DNA of 64,000 bases. It comes from Lumbricus terrestris. Lineage: Eukaryota; Annelida; Clitellata; Crassiclitellata; Lumbricidae. Made by a program: the position numbers and the translations under genes. The stretch spans positions 14,168,516 to 14,232,515 of the forward strand of contig OX457036.1 in assembly GCA_949752735.1 (NCBI GenBank), given 5' to 3'. Positions 33,950-44,539 of the stretch are shown here, in pieces. The notes below the pieces were generated by a model, which saw only the letters and a program-made list of their open reading frames with translations, did not search any database and was not told where the DNA came from. Positions within the stretch are counted from its first letter, which is position 1; each line of letters opens with the position of its first letter.

Positions 33950-34725
33950 CAGGGTGGGCCATAAAAAAGTAACCCCCTACGGTTTTTAGCCCATATCTTG
34001 GCCAAACATACGAATTTTTAAATGAAACTTTACAGTCTTAAAGGCAATTCATATTTACGTACAATGGTCAAATTTCAACAAACTATTTCAAACAGAACAT
34101 AAGTTATATCACTTTTAGCGAGGCCACCCCTCTTTTTTTACGATTCAAAAACGTAACGCAACAAAAAGTAGATATTTGCCAATATCCTGGCCAAAAGTAA
34201 GAATTTCGAAATGAAATTTTACAGGTTTATCGACAGTTCATATTTACATATGTTGGCCAGATTTCATAAAAATATTTCATACGGAACAAAAGTTATATCA
34301 CTTTTAGTGAGGCCACCCTACGTTTTTTGATGATTCAAAAAAGTCAGAAAACGATGGGTGGCCTCACTAAAAGTGGTATAACTTTTGTTGGGTTTGAAAT
34401 ATTTTGATGAAATCTGGTTATCATTTGTAAATATGAATTGTCTTTAATCCTGTAAAATTTCATTATGATATTCTTACTTCTGACCAAGATATTAGCAAAA
34501 AACTAATTTTTCTTGCGTTTCGTTTTTGAATTGTCAAAAAACGAGGGGTGGCCTCGCTAAAAGTGATATAACTTTTGTTCTGTTTGAAATATTTTGTTGA
34601 AATTTGACCATTGTACGTAAATATGAATTGCCTTTAAGACTGTAAAGTTTCATTTAAAAATTCTTATGTTTGGCCAAGATATGGGATAAAACCCGTAGGG
34701 GGTTACTTTTTTATGGCCCACCCTG
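33950..34725. mobile_element. Mariner-type palindromic MITE (CAGGGTGGGCCATAAAAA)
   Basis: Perfect ends CAGGGTGGGCCATAAAAAAG / CTTTTTTATGGCCCACCCTG are bordered by TA on both sides (33948-33949, 34726-34727). The interior is four diverged copies of a ~170-bp unit (TTGGCCA...GTAAATATGAATTG...ACTTTTAGTGAGGCCACC) arranged two forward then two inverted. The whole element is therefore an almost complete palindrome. The same unit forms the TIR arms of 18876-19907. No coding capacity. Confidence 0.9.
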
Positions 34726-34727
34726 TA

Positions 34728-35550
34728 AATCCAGATATAAGGAAGACCTCTAAAATGGAATTTGTACCCTGTAGGGCACACGCGGATATTATCGGATAGC
34801 CTATAGCGGTAATGCATGCCCATTTAAACGGGAAACTTATCCAACGGACACTTTCAATGCAATCAAATTTTATAAACTTCTCGTTTGCATCGAAACATGA
34901 AACCGCGTAAACGCACATAATTTATACACTACAAAACGGAATGTACTCTTTGACGCCTATTGGATTATACGCAAAGCATAGGCTATGTTTTATACGTATA
35001 GGTCTGTGTAAGTGTTCTTATTGGATGTGCTTGTGCGCACGTGCACATGTATAGGCGATATAATTATGCTATAGGCCCATAGGCCTAAATGTATAGGCCT
35101 ATCTCAAGACACCGAATATTCATGCGTCACTTTTTAAGTAGCGTATTTATACCCACCGTGTGCCTGCATGCTGGTGTACTGCATGATAAAGAAAAACACG
35201 GGCAGTTTTATTACCTATTAATTATCTAGGCTATATAGGCTAATAATTATCTATGGTAATATCATTGCCTATATCATGCTGGCTACCTGGTAGCCTACTT
35301 GAGTACAGTAATAGTGCAACTACATGTACAAACCTGCAGCCGAAATGTAGTGAATAATGAGCTAAACTAAGTTCGGGGCATTTTTTTATTCATCAAGGAA
35401 GGAGGTTGGGGCTTTTGGCCTATGTGTAAGAAATTAATGGTTTTACTGTGGACCGTTGTACCACTTTTACTTCCTCTTGCTTGCCTAGTTAAGTATTTAC
35501 TGCAGGCCTACTGTGTGTAGCAGACATTCGCGACAAGTTTTGTGGTGAGA
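34728..35550. other. No gene seen
   Basis: AT-rich intergenic DNA, unusually rich in ATAGGCCTA-type words at 35040-35110. Confidence 0.4.
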
Positions 35551-35555
35551 ACTTT

Positions 35556-36940
35556 TAATTTTAATTTTAATTGATAAATTGTATCGTTATGGCATAAGAG
35601 GTATTGCTCTAACATGGATTATGAGTTATCTAAGTAACCGATATCAACAGGTTGTGATTGACAATGCCATATCAGAAATGTGTCCTCTAACTTGTGGAGT
35701 TCCCCAGGGCTCTGTTCTTGGCCCTTTGTTGTTTCTGTTGTATATAAATGATATTTGGGAGTGTTCTAATATTATGCTACTAATTTTGTTTGCTGATGAC
35801 ACGTCGGCTTTTATTTCTGGGGAAAATCTTGAAACTTTGTCAAATATTATAAACAATGAATTAATTATTTTATCAAAGTGGTTTAAGGCTAATAAATTAT
35901 CTGTAAACTTAAAGAAAACAAATTGCATTGTGTTTTGTGGTATAAGGAAAAAGGCACCTCTGAAAACTCTTGAGATTAAAATGGATGATATAAACTTAGA
36001 TAATGTTCCGTCTGCTAAATTTTTGGGTGTAATTATTGATAAAAATCTTAGATGGGCGGATCATATACGCGTTGTAGAAAATAAAATTGCCAAATCTATA
36101 GGGATACTTTACAAGTTGAAAAAAATACTTGAAAAATCAGTATTATTACTTTTATACTCCAGTTTAATTTTGCCATACTTGCAGTACTGCACACTGGTGT
36201 GGGCTGGAGGCTATGTATCTAAGTTGAAAAAGTGTCGATTTTACAAAAACGAGCATTAAGGGGCATCAGTGGTGTTGATAGACTACACAGATCTTCTGTC
36301 TTATTTAAGCAGTATGGATTGCTAAAACTTTCTGATATTTATCACATGCAATTGGTTGTTTTCATGCATCGTCATCGTCATGGAATGCTTCCTAAGCGTT
36401 TTAATGCCTGCTTTAGTACCAAGGATCAACTGCATCAGTATGAAACTCGCTCAAGGACCGATTATCAGTCCTTTGTCTGTAGGTCAAATACCCGTCTACA
36501 TTCAGCATTGGTATATGGCCCGAAGCTTTGGAACTCGTTACCTACTAAATTTAAGGCTATTGACTCGCTAGCAACATTTACTAAAAGCTATAAACAGTTC
36601 TTGTTATCCTGCTACTAATTAAGTTTTTGTTTTATTTTTGTTGTTTTGTTTTATTTTTTTTATTTTTCCTGTTTCGCCAATTATATAATAAATAGGAATA
36701 TTATAAATATGAATGATGTCTTCAGTAGGAATATGACACAAGTTATAGTATTAAATACTTGTCATTGACGGTTAAAAATTACGTATATTCTTTATATTAT
36801 AATGTAAGGTGGACTCGTTAAGCTCACTTGAGCTTTTTTCCCCTTCCAGACAGAATGTGGGATAAATTGAATAATTTTCTTTTATGCAATGATGTGTAAT
36901 ATTATGTATTGTGTGAAAATAAATGAACTTGAACTTGATG
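35556..36940 (+). pseudogene. Non-LTR retrotransposon (jockey/CR1 group) reverse transcriptase, 5' truncated
   Basis: The frame enters at LIDKLYRYGIRG and continues through GVPQGSVLGPLLFLLYINDI (RT block) and ILFADDTSAF (catalytic ADD, ~35795). Then come NKLSVNLKKTNCIVF, AKFLGVIIDKNLRW and PYLQYCTLVWAGGY, to a stop at 36259. A one-base change in an A run near 36228 shifts the frame. The correct continuation (VSILQKRALRGISG ... LWNSLPTKFKAI ... YKQFLLSCY) runs to 36618. An A/T-rich 3' UTR ends in AATAAATGAACTTGAACTTG, a short tandem tail. The endonuclease and first part of RT are missing. It is the least decayed LINE in the window. Confidence 0.9.
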
Positions 36941-38170
36941 AAGAACTGACTTCTGAGTTCCCGAGTTCTAACTAATTATAATATTGAATTGAAGAACGAG
37001 CTACTGTGACAACTTCATCGTGCTTAAGCTTATAAGTTATAACTCCTTAGCCTATAGGGGAAGAGCGACCAAGGCGTGTCTGTTCAATACAAAGCGGTTA
37101 GGCTTGCAGAGAGGGAAACGAGTTAGTATATGCATGCATGCTTCTAAGTTCAGCCGTGTATATGCCTACCTGTATATTGTTTGTATACTTATATATTCGT
37201 GTATGTATACTAGACATGCATGTAGGCCCCTATCTGTGCGTGCATGCATGTAGGCGGCAGGCCCCTATCTGTGCGTGCATGCATGTATACATGTAGGTCG
37301 GTATAGGTATGCATAAATGTAGCCTATTAGGACATTATTTTTATTATAGCAAATTTTAGGTAACTTTCGTAAGTATGATACATGGCATGCGCATTGTATG
37401 CATTGTCTGTTTTATGAATGTGCATTAATGTTGTATTTATGTATGTATATATGCACGTATGCATGTATGTATGCGTGCATGTATGTGTGGATGTATGTAT
37501 GTATGAACGTATGCATATGGGTAAATGGATAACTACATGTATGTTTAAATTGGACTGCCTCGAGGTTTTTGGGCCCATTATAGATGAGCTACTATTCGGT
37601 AAAAACCAATAGCCGGTGGATACAGAATCCGTCTAAATATAGACAAAACATTTCTGTGTAACATGTTTCCGAACACAATCGATGACCAATTATCATGCAC
37701 GTGATTGCCAACCGCAGTCAACGCAGTGAAATAGTCACGAATTAACCAGGACGCAATAGTTATTGTTGAGTAAACGTAGAATTAGTGCGTCAGAGAAAGA
37801 GACAGTTGGAGACAACGAGACAGCGAGACATAATGATGGGAATGAGAGGTTATTGCGTCAGCGGATCAAAAGAGTCAACGCGGATGTGACGAATCGAAAG
37901 ACTCATTACGTATTTTCTAGTTTGCGGTATGCCTGCGCGCTGGAGAATGAAGGCATAGTTATAATTAGACTCTATATAGGCTATATAGAGTGAAAACTAG
38001 TTTATTAGACAGACTTGTATTCATGCATTTGTTCAGTGTACACGGTTTACAGCGTATAGTGAGTAATTAAAAAGTGTGAAGACTGAATTCACGAAAGAAT
38101 ATTATCTGTGTAAGCCCTATGTACGTGAGGATGTGTTTACATTTTGTCTACGTACGCCCATACATGCATC
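36941..38170. repeat. No gene; CATGTATG-rich DNA
   Basis: 37120-37560 is enriched in GCATGCATGTATGTA-like words, a diffuse relative of the pure microsatellite that follows. A 76-codon frame at 37763-37993 is unrecognised. Confidence 0.5.
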
Positions 38171-38312
38171 TGTATGTATGTATGTATGTATGTATGTATG
38201 TATGTATGTATGTATGTATGTATGTATGTATGTATGTATGTATGTATGTATGTATGTATGTATGTATGTATGTATGTATGTATGTATGTATGTATGTATG
38301 TATGTATGTATG
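38171..38312. repeat. Perfect TATG tetranucleotide microsatellite
   Basis: About 35 uninterrupted copies of TGTA, then an imperfect extension to about 38440. Because the unit is four bases, all frames stay open and give YVCM or HTYI repeats, which are not proteins. It lies about 0.9 kb upstream of the IAP start codon. Confidence 0.97.
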
Positions 38313-38599
38313 CATGTGTGTATGTATGTACGTATGTATGCATGTATGTAGGTTTGCATGCATATATATATATTTATGTGTGTATGTATGTATTTATGTA
38401 TAATGTATGTATGTATGAAGGTATGTAAATATGTATGGGTGCATGTATTTATATATATATGCATGTTTATTTGTATGTATGCTAAATGTACCGGTTTTAC
38501 GTAGGCCTATGTATGTATGTTTATTCGCATGACATTGTTTGTAGGTACCGGTATGTTTGTTCGCATATATGCATACATGCGTGTATGCATGTGCATATA

Positions 38600-39241
38600 T
38601 TTTTCTGTTTTTCAGTCTGTGTTCTATATTGCTGCTCTGTTTTGTTTATAGGTGCAGAAAAGAGGGATCTCGCCGTTTCTCCTTCAATCGCTGTCTCAAC
38701 TTTTACTCACACAGAAGTTGCCGTTAAAGAATTCAATCAATAGAAACAAAATGTCGGCTACAAGGCATCTCAACACCAGCGATAATGATTAGGCCTCATT
38801 CTGGATCAAGTAATCATAAATGCACAAGATCGTTCGGGAAAGGTCCCTGCGAACGACCGGCTACCGTGAAGTCCTGCAGCAGCTGTAGGACTCAGATGCT
38901 CAATTTGGATGAATTTTACTTCATGAGAATACGAATACGACTTTGCAAACGCCTAATCATCGGTTATTTACCGAAACGAATTGTAACTTGGATTTATTAG
39001 CCTACAACTGTGTAGCATTGATCGGTCCAGGTGACAAGAGCTAAACATCCTATAACTTTACTTGCTAATTGCGAACTTTTATAGTCTATTAGTCTATTTA
39101 TTTACCAGCTATTGCTTGGCTTAAAGAATCATATTTTCTTAATTTATTGTATTTTCAAGTTTTGTAAGTGTTTAACAGCAACAGAATACTGTAACTTTTA
39201 ACATTTAACCAACTGTAACCTGTGATAGCATTACTAGCATT
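38600..39241 (+). promoter_or_regulatory. 5' flank of the IAP gene
   Basis: No TATA box or initiator can be assigned with confidence. An in-frame TAA at 39206-39208 lies 12 codons before the ATG, so the reading frame cannot extend further upstream on an unspliced transcript. A possible 5' untranslated exon around 38655-38760 follows a polypyrimidine tract and AG, but this is a guess. Confidence 0.3.
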
Positions 39242-42200
39242 ATGATGGAGCAGGAATTATTTAGGCTTGCGTCTTTTTCAAACTGGCCTGATAATCTACA
39301 TGTTAGGCCACCTCGGTTGGCTAGAAATGGGTTTTACTATTCAGGGGAGGGTAACAGAGTAACCTGCCATAAGTGTGGCATCCATATTGACAATTGTACA
39401 TCGGGCGACAGCGTTGTTGAACAACACAGGCAACAGTCTCCAAATTGCCAACTTTTAGCAAACACAAACATGCAAAACATCCCCTTACTCCCGGTCTCAA
39501 TTGGCGACCGGGGGGCTACCGAAACAGACCATGCGACAAAGAATTGTTGTGAGAAAATCCACGAAATCTACCGAGGAGCAGTGTCTCGAGCCACCAAGAG
39601 AGGAATCTTCTCGACAAACCCAGTCAACAAAATCGATCGCTCAAACCTCGACTACGACCAAATGCGACACGAGAAACACCGCCTTGATACCTTTCACGAT
39701 TGGCCATCGGGAGCCCGTGCTGATCCAAAGGTTTTGGCTCGAGAGGGCCTGTTCTACACGGGAGAGGCAGACCGAGTCAAATGCGTATTCTGCCGTGGGT
39801 TCATGAGAAACTGGGAGACCACGGACATACCATCAGCGGAGCACAGGAAACACTTTCCTGACTGTCCGTTTGTACGTGGTCTCGACGTCGGGAACGTTTC
39901 GACGACTGAAGAAAGTTCGATCGGTGGTCATTCCAGAAAGACGAGTGACATAGAGAGACAGCAACTTGCACAGAATGTTCAGACCTTAAGAACAGAATGT
40001 CCTCAACCAGCTGTGATAGAACAGGTGAGTCAGAAATTGACCTCAACATTTAAGGGTGCACCACTTTATTAATGCACTGTGCAACACCAACATATCAGGC
40101 CTCTGATAAAGCTTAGGCATATTTGAAATGGCCAATCATCTTCCAGGCAAAGTTCTTGAATGCTACAGATATTTCATTGAGTCTGATAAGAAACTGAATC
40201 AGCATCATGAGCTATTGCACGTTTAAATTAAATTTTGAATGCAGGTCTATTTATTTTTACCGTAAAATATATTCGGAATATGCAACCGTTGATGATGGCA
40301 AAATAGTTCAAAACGCGTCTGTTTCTACTCAATGAAATCAGTGCAAATGCTAAGATTAAGTGTCACAAATGCCTTAATTCAATCGTCGATCGATCTGCCA
40401 CTCTGCTGTTCATGGAGATTTGCAAGTGCTACGCTGTTCCACTTCACCTGAAGCATCCTGGAATAGTCTGCCACTTATGAACTATTGCCTTTGACTCAAT
40501 GCAGCGTACATTTTCTGCATTGAAATGCACATGCTTAGATCTGTTATATAGTCTTTGTGAGTTACTAAAAAGGCGCTATAGTAAGCTTCTTCATGTATGC
40601 ATACATTAGTAGGCCTACATACAAACGCTTTCAGATTCGTTACGTGGCTCCATCCAGTTGTGATGATCCTCCAAAGTTTCCCGAATTCTCTGAGATGACG
40701 AGAAGGATTTCATCTTTCAAGAGCGGTCAAGTGTCACGCGGTCATACGGCAGAAGCTTTGGCAGAGTCTGGGTGGTTCTTCATCGGTAAGACCACAAGAA
40801 TACTGTTTAGCTTTGAATCTAATCACTGTTCATGCAGTCCAATCTATTAGGTTTTATGCCATCACTATCTTAATGCAAAAAATGTTAAAAGGAGAAACTG
40901 ATATCAGTCGTGATTACTGCTGCGATGGGTAATGAAGTTCATGCAGACTACAATAAGCAATGACTTTAATCATGTGGAAGAATGTAATGTTCATTCAAAT
41001 CGACACCAAATTCTATAGAAGATGTCGCCGAATGTGGTTTAGAGTGAATGAGATGCCTCAGTTTTACTTTATGATAATTGTATATTTTAAATAATTAATA
41101 TCATTCACTGACATGCCAACATATCAAGATGACAGCAAAATCGAACCGAGATAATGCATATTTATGTTCCGACGGCATTTCTGAAGCTCATTTAACTGTC
41201 ATGGAAGCCAAGTTAATTGAGGTTTTAATCCTCCTTCCGCATCAGAACAATATTCGATTAGATCCTTGATGTGAGGTTTTGTTTAAATCTTCTAGGACCT
41301 GGTGATAAGGTTCAGTGTTTCCAGTGTGGTGGCAATCTGAGAGACTGGCAGCCAGAGGACGATCCATTCGATGAACACAAGAGATGGTATTCCAACTGTT
41401 CGTACATCAGAAGTCAACAACAAGCGATGATGACGAGGAAACAGGGCCAGACGATTCCAACAACTGTAAGCTGGAATTAAGTATTATGTTTTACTCGTCA
41501 CGCCATTGTTAATTATTCCTCTATTTGGCACAATTATCTAATTGCAATTTGTAAGCTTATATAATTATTATTGCTGGAAATTACTTTGCATGCAATGGAA
41601 ACATTTGAAAACTAATGATATTCGTTTCAAGGATGATGTTTAAGTAGTTTTTAAGTCTCGTAAATTTAGATCGGCGAAATAGTGCATTGTATTTTGTGTT
41701 ATTCTATTTGCCAAATTTATTTGATAAGACTTCAATTGCTCAACTCTTGCACAGATGACGACGTCGGCTGCTCAGTACAGAGTCGAACCAAGAGAAATCA
41801 AAGCTCGCATGGATACTGCGAAAGTTCGCGCAATTCTGGACATGGGTTACTCGAGGGGACTAGTTCGCAGGGCCATTGAAGAACGACTTTCGACAACAGG
41901 TTCGAATTATTCTGACGTTTATCACTTGTAAAAGCAAACTGTATATTTCCGAAGCACTGTTCTAAAGCTAAGTTTAGAGCACCAGCTTATTCACTAGCGC
42001 TGCGTAGAGTCAGAGGGTTGTACAGGTCTATGTTATGCTGAGATACATAGGAGTCCGGTTGCTAGAACAATTAGCAGTTTTCTTTGACAAAACATGGAAC
42101 ATGGAGACAAAATTAACTTGAACCGCGTGAAAGATTATATTTACGCAAATAACGACTTCTATAGTGACGCCATCTAATGCATAAGCATAAGTCGATGGTC

Positions 42201-44461
42201 GCCGCTAGTGATATATTCTAAAACTAAACGTTTGGATTAATTTTAACATGCGGTCCGCATCATATTGGTAAGAAACGAGTTTAGAGTCTAAACTGGGGTC
42301 TAAGCTATTGGCCCAAAGTCACAAATATAATGTAATGCACTGAATTCTTTGTACACAAATCAAGACAATATGGACCTACATGTTGACCTAGATCTATATG
42401 GAATGGATGAATATGTTGGAACTGCTTTAAAAGGGTAGTTTCTCGATTTCGCAAGTTCCTGTGAGTTGCTTAATCTTCTGAATGAAATTAGGTCTACAAG
42501 ACTAAAATTTAACTTTCAACATAGTTTGGTGCAGTAATATCCGTGATGCCATTGCTTTTAAATTTCATGATTTTGTTTGGAAACAGGCGATGACTTCCCA
42601 AATGCGGAAAATCTCTTGGAAGAGCTTTTCCGCTTGGAAGCAACAAACCCCATGGCTTCTGCATCCGGTCTTACATCAAGCTCGGCCGTAAGCGATGGTG
42701 CAGGTAAGCTGAGCACTAGATATTAATATGTCAATACTCTGCAGGATGTTCTTACACCCGCCACAAGATTGCAAGACAAAATTTGCGTAATTTCTTTGAC
42801 ATTGAATACTCTATAATATAATTTTATAGCGAGATTAAGCGTCATGATATATTTTGGAGTGGACTAAGGTTAGACAAAAGCTTGGTCGTTTTGTCTTTTT
42901 TGCTATTCTGTTAATTATTTACAATTGGAAAATCTCTTATTTTAATATGCTTTAGCATTTATACTAATTCATTTTTATTTCATCTTAGCTGGCTTCTTTT
43001 GTATTCTTCAATTGTTTAATTTCTTGAGTTTGACCGTGTTCTACGACTTTTATTATACAGGCAGAATTTCGCCATCAGCCTCTGCTTCACCAACTTCAGG
43101 TTCATCACCCTCTGTGTCGACAACAACCTCACCCAGGTCAATCCCTCCATATAACGGACTCCATAATTTCGCTGATTCACACTCTTTGCCCGCCGTAAAT
43201 CAGCCATCCTCTTCTGCCTCTTCGTCCATGTCAACCTTTCAGTCTCTGGCTGTTGGTCTCTCTGAACATCACTCTGTCTCTGCCTCTGCAGCAGTTTCCG
43301 CTGCCAACCATCTGGAAACTGTTGCAGACGCACAGTCAAAGGCCAAAGGTACATTGTTGTTTCTAATCAAAGTTAAATGTTTATGTTGCGTCACTTTCAG
43401 AGGCACCTAAATAGCGGCGCTATAAATTTGTTTAGTGTCATTAACAGCTCGATCATTCGCAGAATTAGATAACGAATAAATCAATATAATAATTAGGAAA
43501 GCGACTGTGGTGTAGTATTGCGCATTGCCCCTCTGAGCTGATTGAGTCTAAAATAGACTTAAATGGGCTGTTAGGTCAGTTAGGACTACTTTGAAGCAGA
43601 TTTCTTAGCAAATCTGTTGGATGCAGATTTATATCTATCTAAATATTGAAAATTAACGTTAAACAATTCTGATGCAGATGGAAGTGCTGTGTGTTGAGTG
43701 CAAGCTTTTATTATTCAAGTTTTAAATAGATTTCAACGAGGTCTTGCAGTAGCACTGTCTCAGCAAAGAACAAAAGGTTGTTTTGAATTTCTGTTAAATC
43801 TGGAACCCTATAGATTACGCAGATCAAATCTTATTTTGGTCTGTTAACTTTGAAAAACCTTTAAAGTTTTGATTTTGATTTTTCTTGTAGCAGGTAAACG
43901 CAAACGAAACAAGAAGAGGAAGGTAGCTGATGCGCCTAACGCAGCAACGATAGATGAGGATGAACAGATGACGGAATCTGCGGCAGGACCACAGACTGCT
44001 TTAGAAATCCTTCAACAGTTGGAAGAAATGAACCTCAGCGAGAATCAAGATGAAGGTAGGCTACGCTCTTAGAAATTATATGAACTGATAACAGACACTT
44101 GTGTGGTAGATCGCTCACAGCTTTACCAACTATCGCAATCATATTTTTTTATGAAATATATATTTAATATTTTATTTATACATAATATTATATAGGCTTA
44201 AATGTCTGATCATTAGTAGATCTAAAACTATAATTAATGTCATAAAAAATTCTTTTCTTTTCAGAAACTCTTCAGTATGTTGAAGAGAATCGTCGTCTAC
44301 GAGAAGCGAGGTCGTGCAAGGTCTGCATGGATGCAGAAGTGAACACTGTGTTCCTACCATGTGGTCATCTTGTATGCTGCAACAGCTGTGCTCCTGCGTT
44401 ACGAAATTGTCCCATCTGCAGGACGTTCATCAGAGGAACAGTCAAGACCTTCCTGTCCTAA
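39242..44461 (+). CDS. Inhibitor of apoptosis protein (BIRC2/3/XIAP-like): 3 BIR + UBA + RING, 670 aa, 8 exons
   Basis: Exons: 39242-40024, 40635-40785, 41296-41465, 41755-41899, 42587-42703, 43061-43348, 43894-44055, 44265-44461. All introns are GT-AG and the joined frame is open for 2,013 nt. BIR1 (about 5-72) has ligands C42, C45, H62, C69. BIR2 (145-212) has C181, C184, H201, C208. BIR3 (280-350) has C319, C322, H339, C346, all spaced C-x2-C-x16-H-x6-C. BIR3 keeps DWQPEDDP and HKRW, the surface that binds IAP-binding tetrapeptides in this family. A UBA domain follows (388-433, MGY loop at 398-400), then a Ser/Pro-rich linker (456-551), a basic patch KRKRNKKRK (553-561) and a C-terminal RING (C623, C626, C638, H640, C644, C647, C654, C657). 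Expected role: cytosolic E3 ubiquitin ligase that restrains caspases and acts in NF-kB signalling. No CARD, so the layout is XIAP-like rather than cIAP-like. In BIR1 the usual Trp is Cys52. Confidence 0.95.
40378..40590 (+). repeat. Decayed LINE 3' end in intron 1 of the IAP gene
   Basis: A frame with CCTGGAATAGTCTGCCACT (WNSLP) near 40457-40475 and a later AAAAGGCGCTATAGTAAG resemble the C-terminus and 3' tail of the CR1/L2-like LINEs in this window. It lies just before the exon 2 acceptor. Confidence 0.45.
41974..42005 (-). repeat. Dispersed retroposon tail in intron 4 of the IAP gene
   Basis: AGCACCAGCTTATTCACTAG is the complement of the GTGAATAAACTGGTGCCC core seen at 10040 and elsewhere. 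Confidence 0.5.
43888..43893 (+). promoter_or_regulatory. NAGNAG tandem splice acceptor (IAP intron 6)
   Basis: TAGCAG directly precedes exon 7. Use of the second AG gives exon start 43894; use of the first adds CAG, inserting one Ala before the Gly-Lys-Arg of the basic patch. Both keep the frame. Confidence 0.7.
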
Positions 44462-44527
44462 GAAAATCTTCTCCATAATAGATGTTCAAGCACTATTAAG
44501 CTGAATACCGTACAACGCATCGGTTTG

Positions 44528-44533
44528 AATAAA
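44528..44533 (+). terminator. Poly(A) signal of the IAP gene
   Basis: AATAAATAAACAAG begins 67 bases after the stop codon, the first canonical AATAAA downstream. Confidence 0.75.
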
Positions 44534-44539
44534 TAAACA

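Noticed and set aside
38076..38464. Open frames of YVCM and HTYI repeats on both strands
   Set aside because: Pure products of the TATG microsatellite; every frame stays open because the unit contains no stop.
43012..43410. Single 132-codon ORF reading
   Set aside because: It runs through intron sequence on both sides; only 43061-43348 is exon 6 of the IAP gene.
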